A stretch of 64,000 nt of DNA, from the NCBI RefSeq assembly GCF_001746205.1, contig NZ_MDCO01000006.1, positions 372,001 through 436,000 of the forward strand, read 5' to 3'. This document shows, piece by piece, positions 1-8,961 of this stretch (positions are counted from its first letter, which is position 1; every line of letters begins with the position of its first letter). Made by a program: the position numbers and the translations under genes. This DNA is from Brachyspira hampsonii. GTDB taxonomy: Bacteria > Spirochaetota > Brachyspiria > Brachyspirales > Brachyspiraceae. The notes under the pieces are model-generated. The model saw nothing but the letters and a program-made list of their open reading frames with translations, was not told the origin of the DNA and did not search any database.

Positions 1-731
1 CCGGCATTTATTTGAGCCGGCAAAGATCTTTTACCAGCATCATAAAGAAGATTATATCCCAAATCTCCTCCGTTTTTTCTTGTTGCTTCATCTTCACTGT
101 ATTGTTTAGCTAATTCAGCAAAATCTTGTCCCCTTGCTGCCATTCCTCTTACTTTACTTGCTAATTCTTGTTTTTCTCCTTTTTCTGTAAATGTGGCAGC
201 TTTGAAAAAGATCCAAGAAAGTTTTACCAAAGTATCAGCTTCAAATGCAGATTTATCTTTAGAATTATTATAGAATTCATCAGCTTCTTTATCAGTAATT
301 TCTGTGTTATTAACTACAAGTCCATATAAATTTTCCATAGCTATTTGTTTTTTTATAGAATTCTTATATTCTTCATAAGATATTCCTTCAGCCATAAGCT
401 GCTTAGCAAACTGATCTGAAGTCATATTATATTGTTTTGCAATACTTTCTAATCTTCTTTTGACATCATTATCTTCTATGACATAATTATTTTCTTTAAG
501 TTTTAAATACATTATCCTTTCTTCAACTAAATCTTTATAAACCATATCATCAGTAACTTTTTGTCCAATAGATCTAGCCTGCAATGTCAAAAATGTTTTT
601 CTGCTTAAAAAATCTTCATAAGTAATGGGCATAGAACCAACTATACCAACTATGCTATTTACAACATCATTAAATAAAAGATTACTTTGCATAAAAATAA
701 AAGATAATATAAAAACTATTATTTTTTTCAT
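1..731 (-). CDS. SurA/PpiC-type peptidyl-prolyl isomerase, C-terminus cut by window edge
   Basis: Translating the minus strand from the ATG at 731 gives an uninterrupted protein of about 243 residues that runs off the window. It opens with a hydrophobic signal-like segment (MKKIIVFILSFIFMQ), followed by a helical SurA N-terminal-like region (SMPITYEDFL onward). The start of a parvulin domain follows near residue 180, with the family pattern LASKVRGMAARGQDFAELA, then YSED and NGGDLGY. Such proteins fold or chaperone outer-membrane proteins in the periplasm; that role is inferred from the family. The catalytic half of the parvulin domain lies mostly outside the window. It is the first gene of a minus-strand run. 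Confidence 0.8.
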   Translation of the reverse strand, partial: MKKIIVFILSFIFMQSNLLFNDVVNSIVGIVGSMPITYEDFLSRKTFLTLQARSIGQKVTDDMVYKDLVEERIMYLKLKENNYVIEDNDVKRRLESIAKQYNMTSDQFAKQLMAEGISYEEYKNSIKKQIAMENLYGLVVNNTEITDKEADEFYNNSKDKSAFEADTLVKLSWIFFKAATFTEKGEKQELASKVRGMAARGQDFAELAKQYSEDEATRKNGGDLGYNLLYDAGKRSLPAQINA

Positions 732-818
732 ATAAACTTTAATCCTCAATAATTATGGCATTATATATAAACCGTTTAAAAAGAATATCATTAAAACATT
801 TTCAATGCAAGTATATTT

Positions 819-2282
819 TTAATCATTTAAGTAGTATGAAAGTATGTTTTTAAACGATTTTATATAGTATTTTATATCGTAAATATCTCTTATACTTTTT
901 ATTTTCTGAAAAACATATCTTGGAGTAAATGATAAATTATAAAAGGATTCAATGTATTTGAATATTTGTTCATCATCTATATCCAGCTTCATAATACTTT
1001 TTCTCATATCATAGTCAAACCAATTTTTAGTTTTAATCAAATTATTTTCATCGCAATATTTGAATAATTTGGTTCCGGGATATGGTATAAAAATAGAAGC
1101 GTTCATAGAATTAATATATCCATTGAACATTAAATATTTTATAATATTGAATGTATTTTTTATATCTTCAGGTGTTTCCCAAGGATAACCTATTTTTACC
1201 ATTATATCTACAAATAAACCTGCTTGCTTTGCTAATTTTATGGATTCTATAATATTTTCTATCTTGTTATCATTAATACCTAGTTTCTCAATAGTTTTAG
1301 AATTTCCTGAAGGTAAATTAAAAATAACTGTTTTAAATCCGGATTTTTTCATCATTTTATAGTCTTGATATTCTAATATTCCAAGATAAACATAACAGTC
1401 TATATAAAGTTTTTTATGGAGTTTTCTTTCTTTCATAGTTTCGCAGAATAATGAAAGCCATTCTCCTGTGGGAAAATAAACACTTGTGTCTAATATTTCT
1501 TTTATTCCATATCTTTTATTTAAATATTCTATTTCATCTATTACATTAATTGGATTTCTAACTCTTATATTATTAAATAGAATATTTGAAGAATTACTGT
1601 TATAGTTATTATATATAGAACCTCTTGCCGACATTATAGATGTTCCGGGTGTTTTTTTGAAATACCTATTTATTTTTGAATATAGTTTCCAATTTGTGAG
1701 ATTTCTATCTATAAATGGAAGTCTGTCTAGAGATTCTTCAAGTTCAAATTTTCCTGTATTTTTAATATTTCCATTTGAAGTTCTGTAGTATATTCCTTTT
1801 TTCAGTTTCTCACCATTATTTATATGATTAACCAAATTCAAAAGAAGAAAGTCATAATCTCCGCCTGTTAATACAAAATCAGTTTTAGATTTATTCATAC
1901 TTTCTTCAGGCAAAGCTGTAACATGATCCCCTCCTAAAACTATATAAGTATTGCTATATCTTTCCTTTAATGCTTCTATTGTATCCCAAATATAATTGAT
2001 TATAGGAGTTTTTACCTCAAAAAATATTAAATCAGGAGAGATATTATCCATACTATTAAACCAATCTATAGTTGTTATATTAGATGCTATTGTATCTAAA
2101 AACACAACATTAATTCCATTATTCTTTAATAATGTGGCGGCATAAGATGGTATTATAGGATATGAATATGATGGATTTTTTAACCATTGAAATTGTCTAT
2201 TTAAGGACATCAAAGGATATCCATTATTATATTCAAATGGCGGATATGTTATACAAACTTTTTTTATTGCTTTTTTTTTCAT
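819..2282 (-). CDS. Radical-SAM/B12-binding-type protein lacking the three cluster cysteines
   Basis: The 487-residue protein has the layout of B12-binding-domain radical SAM enzymes. An N-terminal Rossmann-like half (PSYAATLLKNNGINVVFLD, then VLGGDHVTALPEE) precedes a TIM-barrel half (residues about 215-440) with VDIMVKIGYPWETPEDIKNT and IPYPGTKLFKYC, both typical of the family. The position where CxxxCxxC should bind [4Fe-4S] reads SARGSIYNNYNS. The three cysteines align to Ser222, Asn226 and Ser229. I checked this against the bases at 1590-1632. The protein may therefore be catalytically inactive or repurposed. It lies 7 bp downstream of the YkgJ-like gene on the same strand. Confidence 0.75.
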   Translation of the reverse strand: MKKKAIKKVCITYPPFEYNNGYPLMSLNRQFQWLKNPSYSYPIIPSYAATLLKNNGINVVFLDTIASNITTIDWFNSMDNISPDLIFFEVKTPIINYIWDTIEALKERYSNTYIVLGGDHVTALPEESMNKSKTDFVLTGGDYDFLLLNLVNHINNGEKLKKGIYYRTSNGNIKNTGKFELEESLDRLPFIDRNLTNWKLYSKINRYFKKTPGTSIMSARGSIYNNYNSNSSNILFNNIRVRNPINVIDEIEYLNKRYGIKEILDTSVYFPTGEWLSLFCETMKERKLHKKLYIDCYVYLGILEYQDYKMMKKSGFKTVIFNLPSGNSKTIEKLGINDNKIENIIESIKLAKQAGLFVDIMVKIGYPWETPEDIKNTFNIIKYLMFNGYINSMNASIFIPYPGTKLFKYCDENNLIKTKNWFDYDMRKSIMKLDIDDEQIFKYIESFYNLSFTPRYVFQKIKSIRDIYDIKYYIKSFKNILSYYLND

Positions 2283-2289
2283 ATTTTAT

Positions 2290-2733
2290 CTATTTTTTAG
2301 TTTTTTTAGCAGCCTTTTTCTTTGTACCGGAAGATTTTTTCTTAATTATCTTATTTTCATATACATATTTTTCTAATTCATACTGATCATCAAATATGAC
2401 ATCATACCATTCTTCATATCTTTCACATTTGGGTGGGCTGTGTTTTGAGCAGATTTCATTTCTATTTTCATAATTCTTACATAAATATGTTTTTTTATCT
2501 AAATATCTGCATTCGCTTCTTATCATGTGATACCAAGTGTTCTCATATATAAATATAAATGAATGTCTGAAATGCAAATACCATTTTAATGTATTAAGTT
2601 CGCTTTCATTTTTAGGAGGAGAGATTTCCATTACTAAATCATGACAGCATAATGAATTGCAGTCTGCACATAATTTTTCACTTACTTTTTCTTTTCTATT
2701 TTTTAATAAACTATCTGAAGGTATAACTTTCAA
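2290..2733 (-). CDS. YkgJ-type cysteine-cluster (zinc/iron-chelating) protein
   Basis: The 147-residue protein carries the cysteine pattern of the YkgJ/UPF0153 family: CADCNSLCC near residues 22-30, then SECRYLD, YLCKNYENR, ICSKHSPP and CERYEEW. These residues probably bind a metal or Fe-S centre; the family has no firmly assigned reaction. The C-terminus is a low-complexity lysine tail (KKSSGTKKKAAKKTKK), perhaps for nucleic-acid contact. It is followed directly by the degenerate radical-SAM-type gene, so the two are probably co-transcribed. Confidence 0.75.
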   Translation of the reverse strand: MKVIPSDSLLKNRKEKVSEKLCADCNSLCCHDLVMEISPPKNESELNTLKWYLHFRHSFIFIYENTWYHMIRSECRYLDKKTYLCKNYENRNEICSKHSPPKCERYEEWYDVIFDDQYELEKYVYENKIIKKKSSGTKKKAAKKTKK

Positions 2734-2798
2734 AATAAAACCGCCTTTAAAATAATTTATACAATTATTATATTAATTATTTTATTAAATTCAATATT

Positions 2799-3239
2799 TT
2801 AATTATCAAAATAATTATTCATAAATGTTATAAGTTTCTTTTGAGATTCAACATAATTTTTTATCTCATCTTCTGTAAGACATTTAAGCATTGCCATATC
2901 CAATTTTTCCAACTCTTTTAATATAGGCTCGGCAAATGTATTTCCCTTTTTTGTTAAACTAATAAGTCTATTTCTTTTATCTTTAGGATTAACTTTTTTC
3001 TTAATATATCCTTTCTTTTCAAAGTTATCTAATATAGAACAAACAGTTTGTTTTGGTACAGACAATTTTTCTGTAATGGAGTTCTGTACGCATTCTTTGC
3101 TGTTGTAAATTATAAATAATGTAAATAAAGCTAAATCTGTTATTCCATATTGCTTAGCCCATAGATAATAAAATCTATTTGATGTATACCAAAAATCATA
3201 TATTATTTCTATATGTTTTTTCATATCTTCATTTTTCAT
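2799..3239 (-). CDS. MarR-family transcriptional regulator
   Basis: A 146-residue winged-helix protein. The recognition region SITEKLSVPKQTVCSILDNFEKKGYIKK and the wing KDKRNRLISLTKKG (residues about 55-100) fit MarR/SlyA dimers, with dimerising helices at both ends. It lies 65 bp upstream of the YkgJ-like gene in the same orientation. It may regulate itself or that pair. The ligand is not predictable. Confidence 0.85.
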   Translation of the reverse strand: MKNEDMKKHIEIIYDFWYTSNRFYYLWAKQYGITDLALFTLFIIYNSKECVQNSITEKLSVPKQTVCSILDNFEKKGYIKKKVNPKDKRNRLISLTKKGNTFAEPILKELEKLDMAMLKCLTEDEIKNYVESQKKLITFMNNYFDN

Positions 3240-3311
3240 AATTCTTCCTATAAATAGTATTATAACTATAATTAAACAATAAATTGCAAATAAAACAAGA
3301 TGGCTTTATAT

Positions 3312-3350
3312 AAAAAAAGAGCTTGAAATATCAATTTCAAACCCTTTTTT
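3312..3350 (-). terminator. Rho-independent terminator downstream of the GH2 gene, possibly bidirectional
   Basis: On the minus strand, just after the GH2 stop, a stem GGGTTTGAAAT / ATTTCAAGCTC closes over a TGAT loop and is followed by seven T residues. The plus strand also has a T-run on the other side, so it could stop transcription in both directions. Confidence 0.75.
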
Positions 3351-3360
3351 ATACTTGTTA

Positions 3361-5589
3361 TTATTTTACTTTTATTTCAATAGAAGAGGTTTTAACCCTT
3401 TTATTTTGTACCGTAACTTTTATACTTCCCTTCTTATTATTTGATTTTACCCAAAAAGAATAGTATCCGCCTTCTAATACAGGATTATCATTTCCTATTA
3501 ATTCTCCGGAACCTTTAACTTCTATAGTAATAGCTTCATTAATATATGGAAGTCTGTTTCCTATTGCATCAACTGCTTTTACAGTTATTCTTGTAGAATC
3601 CCAAGAAGAGCCTTCACTTATAGCATTGATTTCATAGTCATCGGCATACATCTCTAAACTTGAAAATGTAGGATTACTCAAATAGTTTTTTTCTATAACT
3701 GCTTTTCCTTCTATGTATCCTATTATTTTAATATCTCCCCAACCCATATCACTTACACCTGGTATATTAACTTCCATAGTAATTATTACAGGAGGATGCT
3801 TTAAGCCCTGATACTTTCCTGCTGCAGGATACTCTTTCGCTAAAAGTTCATCTCGGTAATATAATTCAACATAATCACAATTTGTAGCAACCATCAAAGG
3901 AGATATTCCTCCTATAGCTCTTTCTCCTCTGGCATATATAGTGATAGGTTCTAATACTATTTTATTTCTTTTGTTTGTTTGTGATGAATATACTGATGCG
4001 GCCAATTTTGGATTTCTAAACATATCATAAACGCCATGATAGCATATTCTGTCGCCTGAACCGAAATTATAGTGAGTATGATAATCAAATGTACACCAGC
4101 CTGTAGAACCTGAGATATGATTATCTATAGCAACGGCATTAATTATTTCAAAATGTCTTTTAGTATGTTCTATTAATCTTTCTTCACAGTCCTGCATTTT
4201 TGTAGGGAACATATGTCCGTTATATTCTGTTATCATATACGGAACATTCTTATCTAATTTGGTTACAGATTTCTGTGCTTTTAGAGGATCAGCAGTACCG
4301 TCATAATTAAAATCATTCACTGTGTATACATCTTCTAATAATTCACTTCCTGTTATATATCTTACTCCGCCTGTTTGTCTTGTTTTATCAAGTTCATGTG
4401 CTGTTTTATTAGTCTCTTTATAAAAGTTATGGTTATCCTGACTTTCATTTATTCTTACTCCCCATATTATAATGGAAGGATGATGATAATCTCTTTCTAT
4501 CATATCTTTAACATTTTCTACAGAAACTTTCTGCCATTTTTTATCGCCTATATGCTGCCAGCCAGGAATTTCTTCAAATACCATTAATCCTATCTCATCG
4601 CATCTGTCTAAGAAATGTCTTGAAGCAGGGTAGTGCGAAGAACGAACTATATTAAGTCCTAAGTCGAATTTTAATATATCGGCATCTTTCTTTTGTATTC
4701 TTTCAGGCATAGCATAACCAACATAAGGGAAGCTTTGATGTCTGTTTAATCCTCTAAGCTTTATTCTTCTATCATTTAAGAAAAATCCGTTCTCTGTAAA
4801 TTTAGCATCTCTAAATCCGATTTTTACAGAAAAGTTATCTTCATTGCTGGCAATAGATACTTCCAATCTATAAAGTCTCGGATTATCTATATCCCATAAT
4901 TCTATTCTGTCAGAGTCTATATGTTCATCTACTGTTATATCTGTAAATAATTCGCCTTTTTTTAAAGTTATTTCTTTTTTTATCTCGCATATATGATATT
5001 CTCTATTATATAAATTAATAGAAATTGTTTCTTTAATGCTTTCTTTTTTGCTGTTTCTTATTCTTATCTTTCCTGTTATATTTTGATTAGCAAGTCCTGT
5101 AAGCATAACATTTTCTATTGATATATTATCAGCAATAATAATTTGTACTTCTCTGTATATTCCGCCATAGCATAAATAATCTATTTCATTTCCGAAAGGC
5201 GGAATATCTTCTCTTTCCGTACTATCTAGTTTTACAGCTATGAGATTTTCTCCGTCTTTTAATTCATCTGTGATATCATATACAAAAGGTAAATATCCGC
5301 CTTTATGCTCTCCAAAACTTTTTTCATTGACAAATACTTCAGCAGCCGCCATAGCACCTTCAAAATTAATTAATATTCTCTTGCCTTCTAATTTTGATTT
5401 GTCGTATTGAAAAATATTTTGATATCCTGATACGAGCCAAGTATCTGATTCGTTGAAATAATGCAGAGGTATTTCAGAAACTGTATGAGGCAATGTGATA
5501 TTTTCTCCGTTTAATTTTTCAATTTTTATATTATCATTCCATTCCTTAAAAAACTTCCAATCGGTATTAAAATTGATTATTTCTCTCAT
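3361..5589 (-). CDS. Glycoside hydrolase family 2 (beta-galactosidase/glucuronidase type)
   Basis: The 742-residue protein has the GH2 order: an N-terminal sugar-binding jelly-roll (about 5-155), an Ig-like domain (about 160-262), a TIM barrel (about 265-560), and C-terminal Ig-like modules. The catalytic acid/base is Glu382 in WGVRINES, and the nucleophile is probably Glu455 in MITEYNGH. The motif GLNRHQSFPYVG matches the family signature. There is no signal peptide, so it is probably cytosolic. It would cleave a beta-linked sugar, but the substrate cannot be told from sequence. It is transcribed alone, with a terminator downstream and a 550-bp gene-free region upstream. Confidence 0.88.
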   Translation of the reverse strand: MREIINFNTDWKFFKEWNDNIKIEKLNGENITLPHTVSEIPLHYFNESDTWLVSGYQNIFQYDKSKLEGKRILINFEGAMAAAEVFVNEKSFGEHKGGYLPFVYDITDELKDGENLIAVKLDSTEREDIPPFGNEIDYLCYGGIYREVQIIIADNISIENVMLTGLANQNITGKIRIRNSKKESIKETISINLYNREYHICEIKKEITLKKGELFTDITVDEHIDSDRIELWDIDNPRLYRLEVSIASNEDNFSVKIGFRDAKFTENGFFLNDRRIKLRGLNRHQSFPYVGYAMPERIQKKDADILKFDLGLNIVRSSHYPASRHFLDRCDEIGLMVFEEIPGWQHIGDKKWQKVSVENVKDMIERDYHHPSIIIWGVRINESQDNHNFYKETNKTAHELDKTRQTGGVRYITGSELLEDVYTVNDFNYDGTADPLKAQKSVTKLDKNVPYMITEYNGHMFPTKMQDCEERLIEHTKRHFEIINAVAIDNHISGSTGWCTFDYHTHYNFGSGDRICYHGVYDMFRNPKLAASVYSSQTNKRNKIVLEPITIYARGERAIGGISPLMVATNCDYVELYYRDELLAKEYPAAGKYQGLKHPPVIITMEVNIPGVSDMGWGDIKIIGYIEGKAVIEKNYLSNPTFSSLEMYADDYEINAISEGSSWDSTRITVKAVDAIGNRLPYINEAITIEVKGSGELIGNDNPVLEGGYYSFWVKSNNKKGSIKVTVQNKRVKTSSIEIKVK

Positions 5590-6143
5590 TTTTGTAATAC
5601 TCCAATAATTTTTTATGAAAATATTTTATATTTAAAATAATAAAAATCAATGAAAGTGTTAAAAAATATATTTTATTGATTTAATATATTGAATTTACTC
5701 ATACTTTTTATGAATATATAGATAGTATGAAATAAAAGTGTTATGCAATTTAGGTAAAATAATAAACTTATTTTAGAACTATAGAGTTTTAGAAATTATG
5801 TTTTTATTCAACACGCGTTAAACTCATACTAAAATAATAGTTAATTAATAGTTCTAATTTTTGCTATAAACTGAAATTTTATTCACCGCGTGCTATTGTA
5901 ACATCAAATTAAAAAAACACTTGGGCGGGTGTGCTTTTTCTTAATTGGCTATAAGTATGAATAAAATGTTTATTTCAGAGTAAAGTTTTAAAATTTATAG
6001 GGTGGGGAGTGAGAATGAATTTATAATTTTTTTGCATATTTAATGAGGTATGCTATTAGCATAGGTATAAAAAAGTTTATATAGAAAATTCCATAAATAA
6101 TTTTTAAATCACTGTAGAAATAAAGTATATTATTTTTTGATGC
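5590..6143. other. Gene-free interval holding one copy of a dispersed intergenic element
   Basis: I see no convincing coding frame in this 554-bp stretch. It holds the GGGCGGGT element (separate entry) and AT-rich DNA that should include the promoter of the minus-strand GH2 gene. The short G-rich run at about 6000-6010 has no feature I can name. Confidence 0.5.
5810..5945 (+). repeat. Dispersed GGGCGGGT intergenic element, copy 1
   Basis: Inverted arms CACGCG (about 5812) and CGCGTG (about 5887) lie about 74 bp apart. They are followed about 40 bp later by ACTTGGGCGGGT. The same arrangement recurs at 8550-8691 and 61332-61472. The G+C-rich blocks stand out in very AT-rich DNA. Confidence 0.6.
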
Positions 6144-6611
6144 TTAATTATATGTTACTATATAAAATGTCAAATAGCTTGCAAATAAGCACCATGCTAA
6201 ATACGGTACAAGAAGATAAGAAGCTGCTTTTGAAATAGATTTAAATTTTATTATAGTTATTATTATCATAACATCCAAAATCATTATTTCTATAAGACCG
6301 AATAAAGGCTGTTTTAATCCGAAGAAAATAAAAGTCCAAAGAGAATTTAATATTAATTGCACTATAAAAATTATAACAGCTTTTTTGTCTGTAGGTTTTT
6401 TATTGATTATAATCGAAACTGATATGGCAAGCAGTATATAAAGAATGCTCCAAGCTATTGGAAATAGTATATTTGGCGGATTTAACGGCGATCTGTTAAG
6501 TGAATCATACCAAACAAAATTATCCGCTTTTACACTGAGTCCTCCCACAGCACCTATTAATAGACATACAACTATTGAAATTATTAAAGTAATGATAAAT
6601 CTTTTATTCAT
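6144..6611 (-). CDS. tspO: TspO/MBR-family membrane protein
   Basis: A 155-residue protein with five hydrophobic spans. It has the TspO landmarks: WYDSLNRSPLNPPNILFPIAW after the first span, NSLWTFIFFGL in the middle, and LVPYLAWCLFASYLTFYI in the last span. TspO proteins bind tetrapyrroles or lipophilic ligands in the membrane. The length matches the family. It is monocistronic on the minus strand. Confidence 0.9.
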   Translation of the reverse strand: MNKRFIITLIISIVVCLLIGAVGGLSVKADNFVWYDSLNRSPLNPPNILFPIAWSILYILLAISVSIIINKKPTDKKAVIIFIVQLILNSLWTFIFFGLKQPLFGLIEIMILDVMIIITIIKFKSISKAASYLLVPYLAWCLFASYLTFYIVTYN

Positions 6612-6714
6612 ACATTATACTCCTAACTGATATTATTAATTATATATTATAATATAAATTTAGTAGTCATTATATAGTTTGAAGTTTGCGTAAAAACAGA
6701 ACTTTTTAATATTT

Positions 6715-7146
6715 TTATGCATAAGTATCTAAATTATTTCCTTTAGAAGATGAACTTGCTATTGCTGCTTTTGTAACACCTCCGGAAACATAAACTCTTT
6801 TACATTCTGGGCATATATTAGTAGTTAATGTTACATTTTGAAAGATTACCTCACCGCCGCTTTTTTCAGCAGATCTTTGATTATTTGCAACATGCTCTTG
6901 TTCATGTGATGCTACTAGGGAAGGAGCACTTGAAGGATCTATACGAGTAGGACTTTTAAAAGATACTCCTATATCATTAGAGCCGTCCTGATATGTTCTT
7001 GAAGCACAAGTTTTACATACTCCTACTTCACTTATAGGAGTTTTTTGACTTGCTTCCTGAACAATATTATTGATATTGCTGCTGTTATTTCTTATGTTAG
7101 TATTGTTTCTTATATAAGGAGCATTATTACGAATACTTATTTCCAT
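6715..7146 (-). CDS. HExxH and zinc-ribbon protein (SprA-related-like), hypothetical
   Basis: The 143-residue protein has an Asn-rich N-terminus, then CKTCASRTYQDGSNDIGVSF, the motif HEQEH (His81-His85), and a second cysteine pair CPEC (112-115) before VYVSGGVT. The HExxH motif looks like a zinc-peptidase site, and the two CxxC pairs could form a zinc ribbon. Proteins of this layout occur in Firmicutes and spirochaetes as uncharacterised SprA-related-like proteins. That link is from memory. Protease activity is unproven. Confidence 0.6.
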   Translation of the reverse strand: MEISIRNNAPYIRNNTNIRNNSSNINNIVQEASQKTPISEVGVCKTCASRTYQDGSNDIGVSFKSPTRIDPSSAPSLVASHEQEHVANNQRSAEKSGGEVIFQNVTLTTNICPECKRVYVSGGVTKAAIASSSSKGNNLDTYA

Positions 7147-7274
7147 AATTTTATCCTCTTAAATATTTAATTCTACCCCTATATTCAAATTATAAACCTA
7201 TAAAAATAAATATCAATACATATTATATTTATAATTGTTGTTATGTTTACTATTTATACGATTTTATTTATAAT

Positions 7275-7304
7275 TTGACAAATTTTTTATTTTATAAGTA
7301 TAGT
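7275..7304 (+). promoter_or_regulatory. Sigma70-type promoter for the ankyrin gene
   Basis: A consensus -35 TTGACA (7275-7280) is separated by 18 bp from TATAGT (7299-7304). The ankyrin-repeat start codon lies 50 bp further on. No other plus-strand gene is near. Confidence 0.6.
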
Positions 7305-7353
7305 TTTATTATTTCCGATAATAGAAACGGTATTTTATAACTTGGATTTTATA

Positions 7354-8421
7354 ATGAAAAAAATAATTATTCTATTATTTATAGTATTTAATTTGGCATT
7401 TGCTCAGAATGATGAGTTAATGGAATCTATAAAAAATAATGATATAGATAAAGTAAAAATATTATTAAGAGAAGGCATTAACTTGGATTTATATAATGTA
7501 AATTATGGTATGAGTCCTTTAATGTATGCCGCTCAGCTTGGTAATAAGGAGATAGTTCAGGAACTTCTTGATTTCGGTGCTAAAGATTTTGATTTTGCTT
7601 TTTATGTTGCATGTGCCGAAGGTTATTGGGATATAGCAGAGAATATAATGAAATCTGGGGCTAGTAATTATAATATTGCATTATCTTATGCGGCTATTGG
7701 CGGACAATTAGATATAGCAGAGAAACTTATTGATTTAGGTGCTAAGGATCTTAATTCAGCATTGGTGTCTGCATGCGAAGGCAATCATTTAGAGGTTGTA
7801 AAATATTTAATAGATAAAGGTGCTAATGTTAACACAAGGGCGTATATAGAAGTATACAGAAATTATAAAGGTGCTGAGAGAAAATCGCCTTTAACTGCGG
7901 CAACTAATATTGATATAATAAAAGAATTAGTAAATGCTGGGGCAAGTAATTTGAATGAAGCTATTATATATAATTCTCAAGTGATATCTACGAATTTTGA
8001 CAGCACTCATTCTACGGAAATATTAAATGAATATATAAATTTAGGTGCTGATGTAAATTCTTCAAGTACAAATGATGGAAAAACACTTCTTATGTATTTG
8101 ATAGAAAAAAGGCAATTAGATTTTGAATTAATAAAAAAAGTGATAGAACTTGGTGCCGATGTTAATGCACGCGACAGAAATGGAAATACTGTTTTAATAA
8201 GAGCGGTAATGTATGAATATGAAGCTCCTGTTCAGGATAGTAATTTAAATAAAAAAATATACAGAACCATAGGAACACCTATAAATATAATAGAAGAACT
8301 TTTAAAAGCTGGAGCTAATCCTACTGATAGAAACAGTTATGGAAATACTGCATACAGATTAGCAGCAAAAAATAAAAGAGACGATATAATAAAACTTTTT
8401 GATGAATATTTAAAAAGATAA
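7354..8421 (+). CDS. Secreted ankyrin-repeat protein
   Basis: I start at the ATG at 7354 rather than the in-frame TTG 12 bp upstream, because translation then begins directly with the signal peptide MKKIIILLFIVFNLAFAQ. The mature protein (about 337 residues) is built of roughly eight ankyrin repeats, for example SPLMYAAQLGNKEIVQELLD, GGQLDIAEKLIDLGAKD and GNTAYRLAAKNKRDDIIKL. Such proteins mediate protein-protein contact, here presumably in the periplasm. It is the only plus-strand host gene in the first 14 kb and sits alone. Confidence 0.88.
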   Translation: MKKIIILLFIVFNLAFAQNDELMESIKNNDIDKVKILLREGINLDLYNVNYGMSPLMYAAQLGNKEIVQELLDFGAKDFDFAFYVACAEGYWDIAENIMKSGASNYNIALSYAAIGGQLDIAEKLIDLGAKDLNSALVSACEGNHLEVVKYLIDKGANVNTRAYIEVYRNYKGAERKSPLTAATNIDIIKELVNAGASNLNEAIIYNSQVISTNFDSTHSTEILNEYINLGADVNSSSTNDGKTLLMYLIEKRQLDFELIKKVIELGADVNARDRNGNTVLIRAVMYEYEAPVQDSNLNKKIYRTIGTPINIIEELLKAGANPTDRNSYGNTAYRLAAKNKRDDIIKLFDEYLKR

Positions 8422-8794
8422 TCATTTATATAATCTAAAATCCCATATTATAAGAGTTAGTAAAGTATAAATAAATCTCTTTGACACTTTTTGTTAAAAA
8501 AGCTGATATAATTTTTAATTAGTTAATTTTGTAAATTTGATAATTTTTTTAACGCACGCTTAATTCGCTTTTATAATAAATTTAAATTGTATCAATAAGG
8601 AAATTAATCTTTTAATATAGTTTTGCGTGCGGTGAAAATACAACAAATTTAAACCAATTTGGGCGGGTGCTAAAAATTCTAATAAAATTATAAATATTAT
8701 AAAAATAAAATAGTTAATTAAAACAAAAAAATATAAAGGGAGGGTAGTCATAATAAAATTTATTTTTTAATTTAGTATATACAAAGAAAGAATA
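8422..8794. other. Gene-free interval between the ankyrin gene and the DUF285 remnant
   Basis: About 370 bp without a supported gene. It holds copy 2 of the GGGCGGGT element. A 63-codon minus-strand frame here (8560-8751) is hydrophobic, has no ribosome-binding site and crosses the repeat, so I do not call it. Confidence 0.5.
8550..8691 (+). repeat. Dispersed GGGCGGGT intergenic element, copy 2
   Basis: Arms CGCACGC (about 8553) and GCGTGCG (about 8624) lie about 71 bp apart. About 30 bp later comes TTGGGCGGGTGCTAAAAAT, which continues into TCTAAT. The last 23 bp are nearly identical to the copy at 61445. Confidence 0.65.
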
Positions 8795-8941
8795 TTATTT
8801 TCTATAGTCGAACCTGCAAAACTGTATTTCTGAACAATCTACTCATATCGGTAATTAAACTTGTATCAATATCACCCAAGTAAATATTTTTTCTTGCACT
8901 AACTTTTTCAATTCCTATTTTACATAAGGCTTATATTTCAT
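8795..8941 (-). pseudogene. Remnant of a DUF285/BspA-like repeat protein
   Basis: Read on the minus strand from 8941, the bases encode MKYKPYVK, then an in-frame TAG, then ELKKLVQEK. After a frameshift comes IYLGDIDTSLITDMSRLF. The D-I-S/T-x-V/I-T-D-M-S-x-L-F signature is that of DUF285 (BspA/lipoprotein) repeat proteins, which are numerous in Brachyspira as I recall. Only the N-terminal portion remains. It lies immediately downstream of recF. Confidence 0.6.
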
Positions 8942-8961
8942 TTTGAAACCTTTTATAATTT

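Noticed and set aside
2162-2386. Plus-strand frame across the junction of two minus-strand genes
   Set aside because: Antisense shadow of the radical-SAM-type and YkgJ-type genes; poly-Phe composition from lysine codons read backwards.
7342-7353. TTG start four codons before the ankyrin-protein ATG
   Set aside because: It would put MDFI before a perfect signal peptide; the ATG at 7354 is the better start.
8560-8751. 63-codon hydrophobic minus-strand frame
   Set aside because: Crosses the dispersed repeat, has no ribosome-binding site, and its composition is that of AT-rich noncoding DNA.
8800-8830. tRNA T-loop-like GGTTCGA on the minus strand
   Set aside because: No acceptor or anticodon stem can be folded around it; it belongs to the DUF285 remnant.
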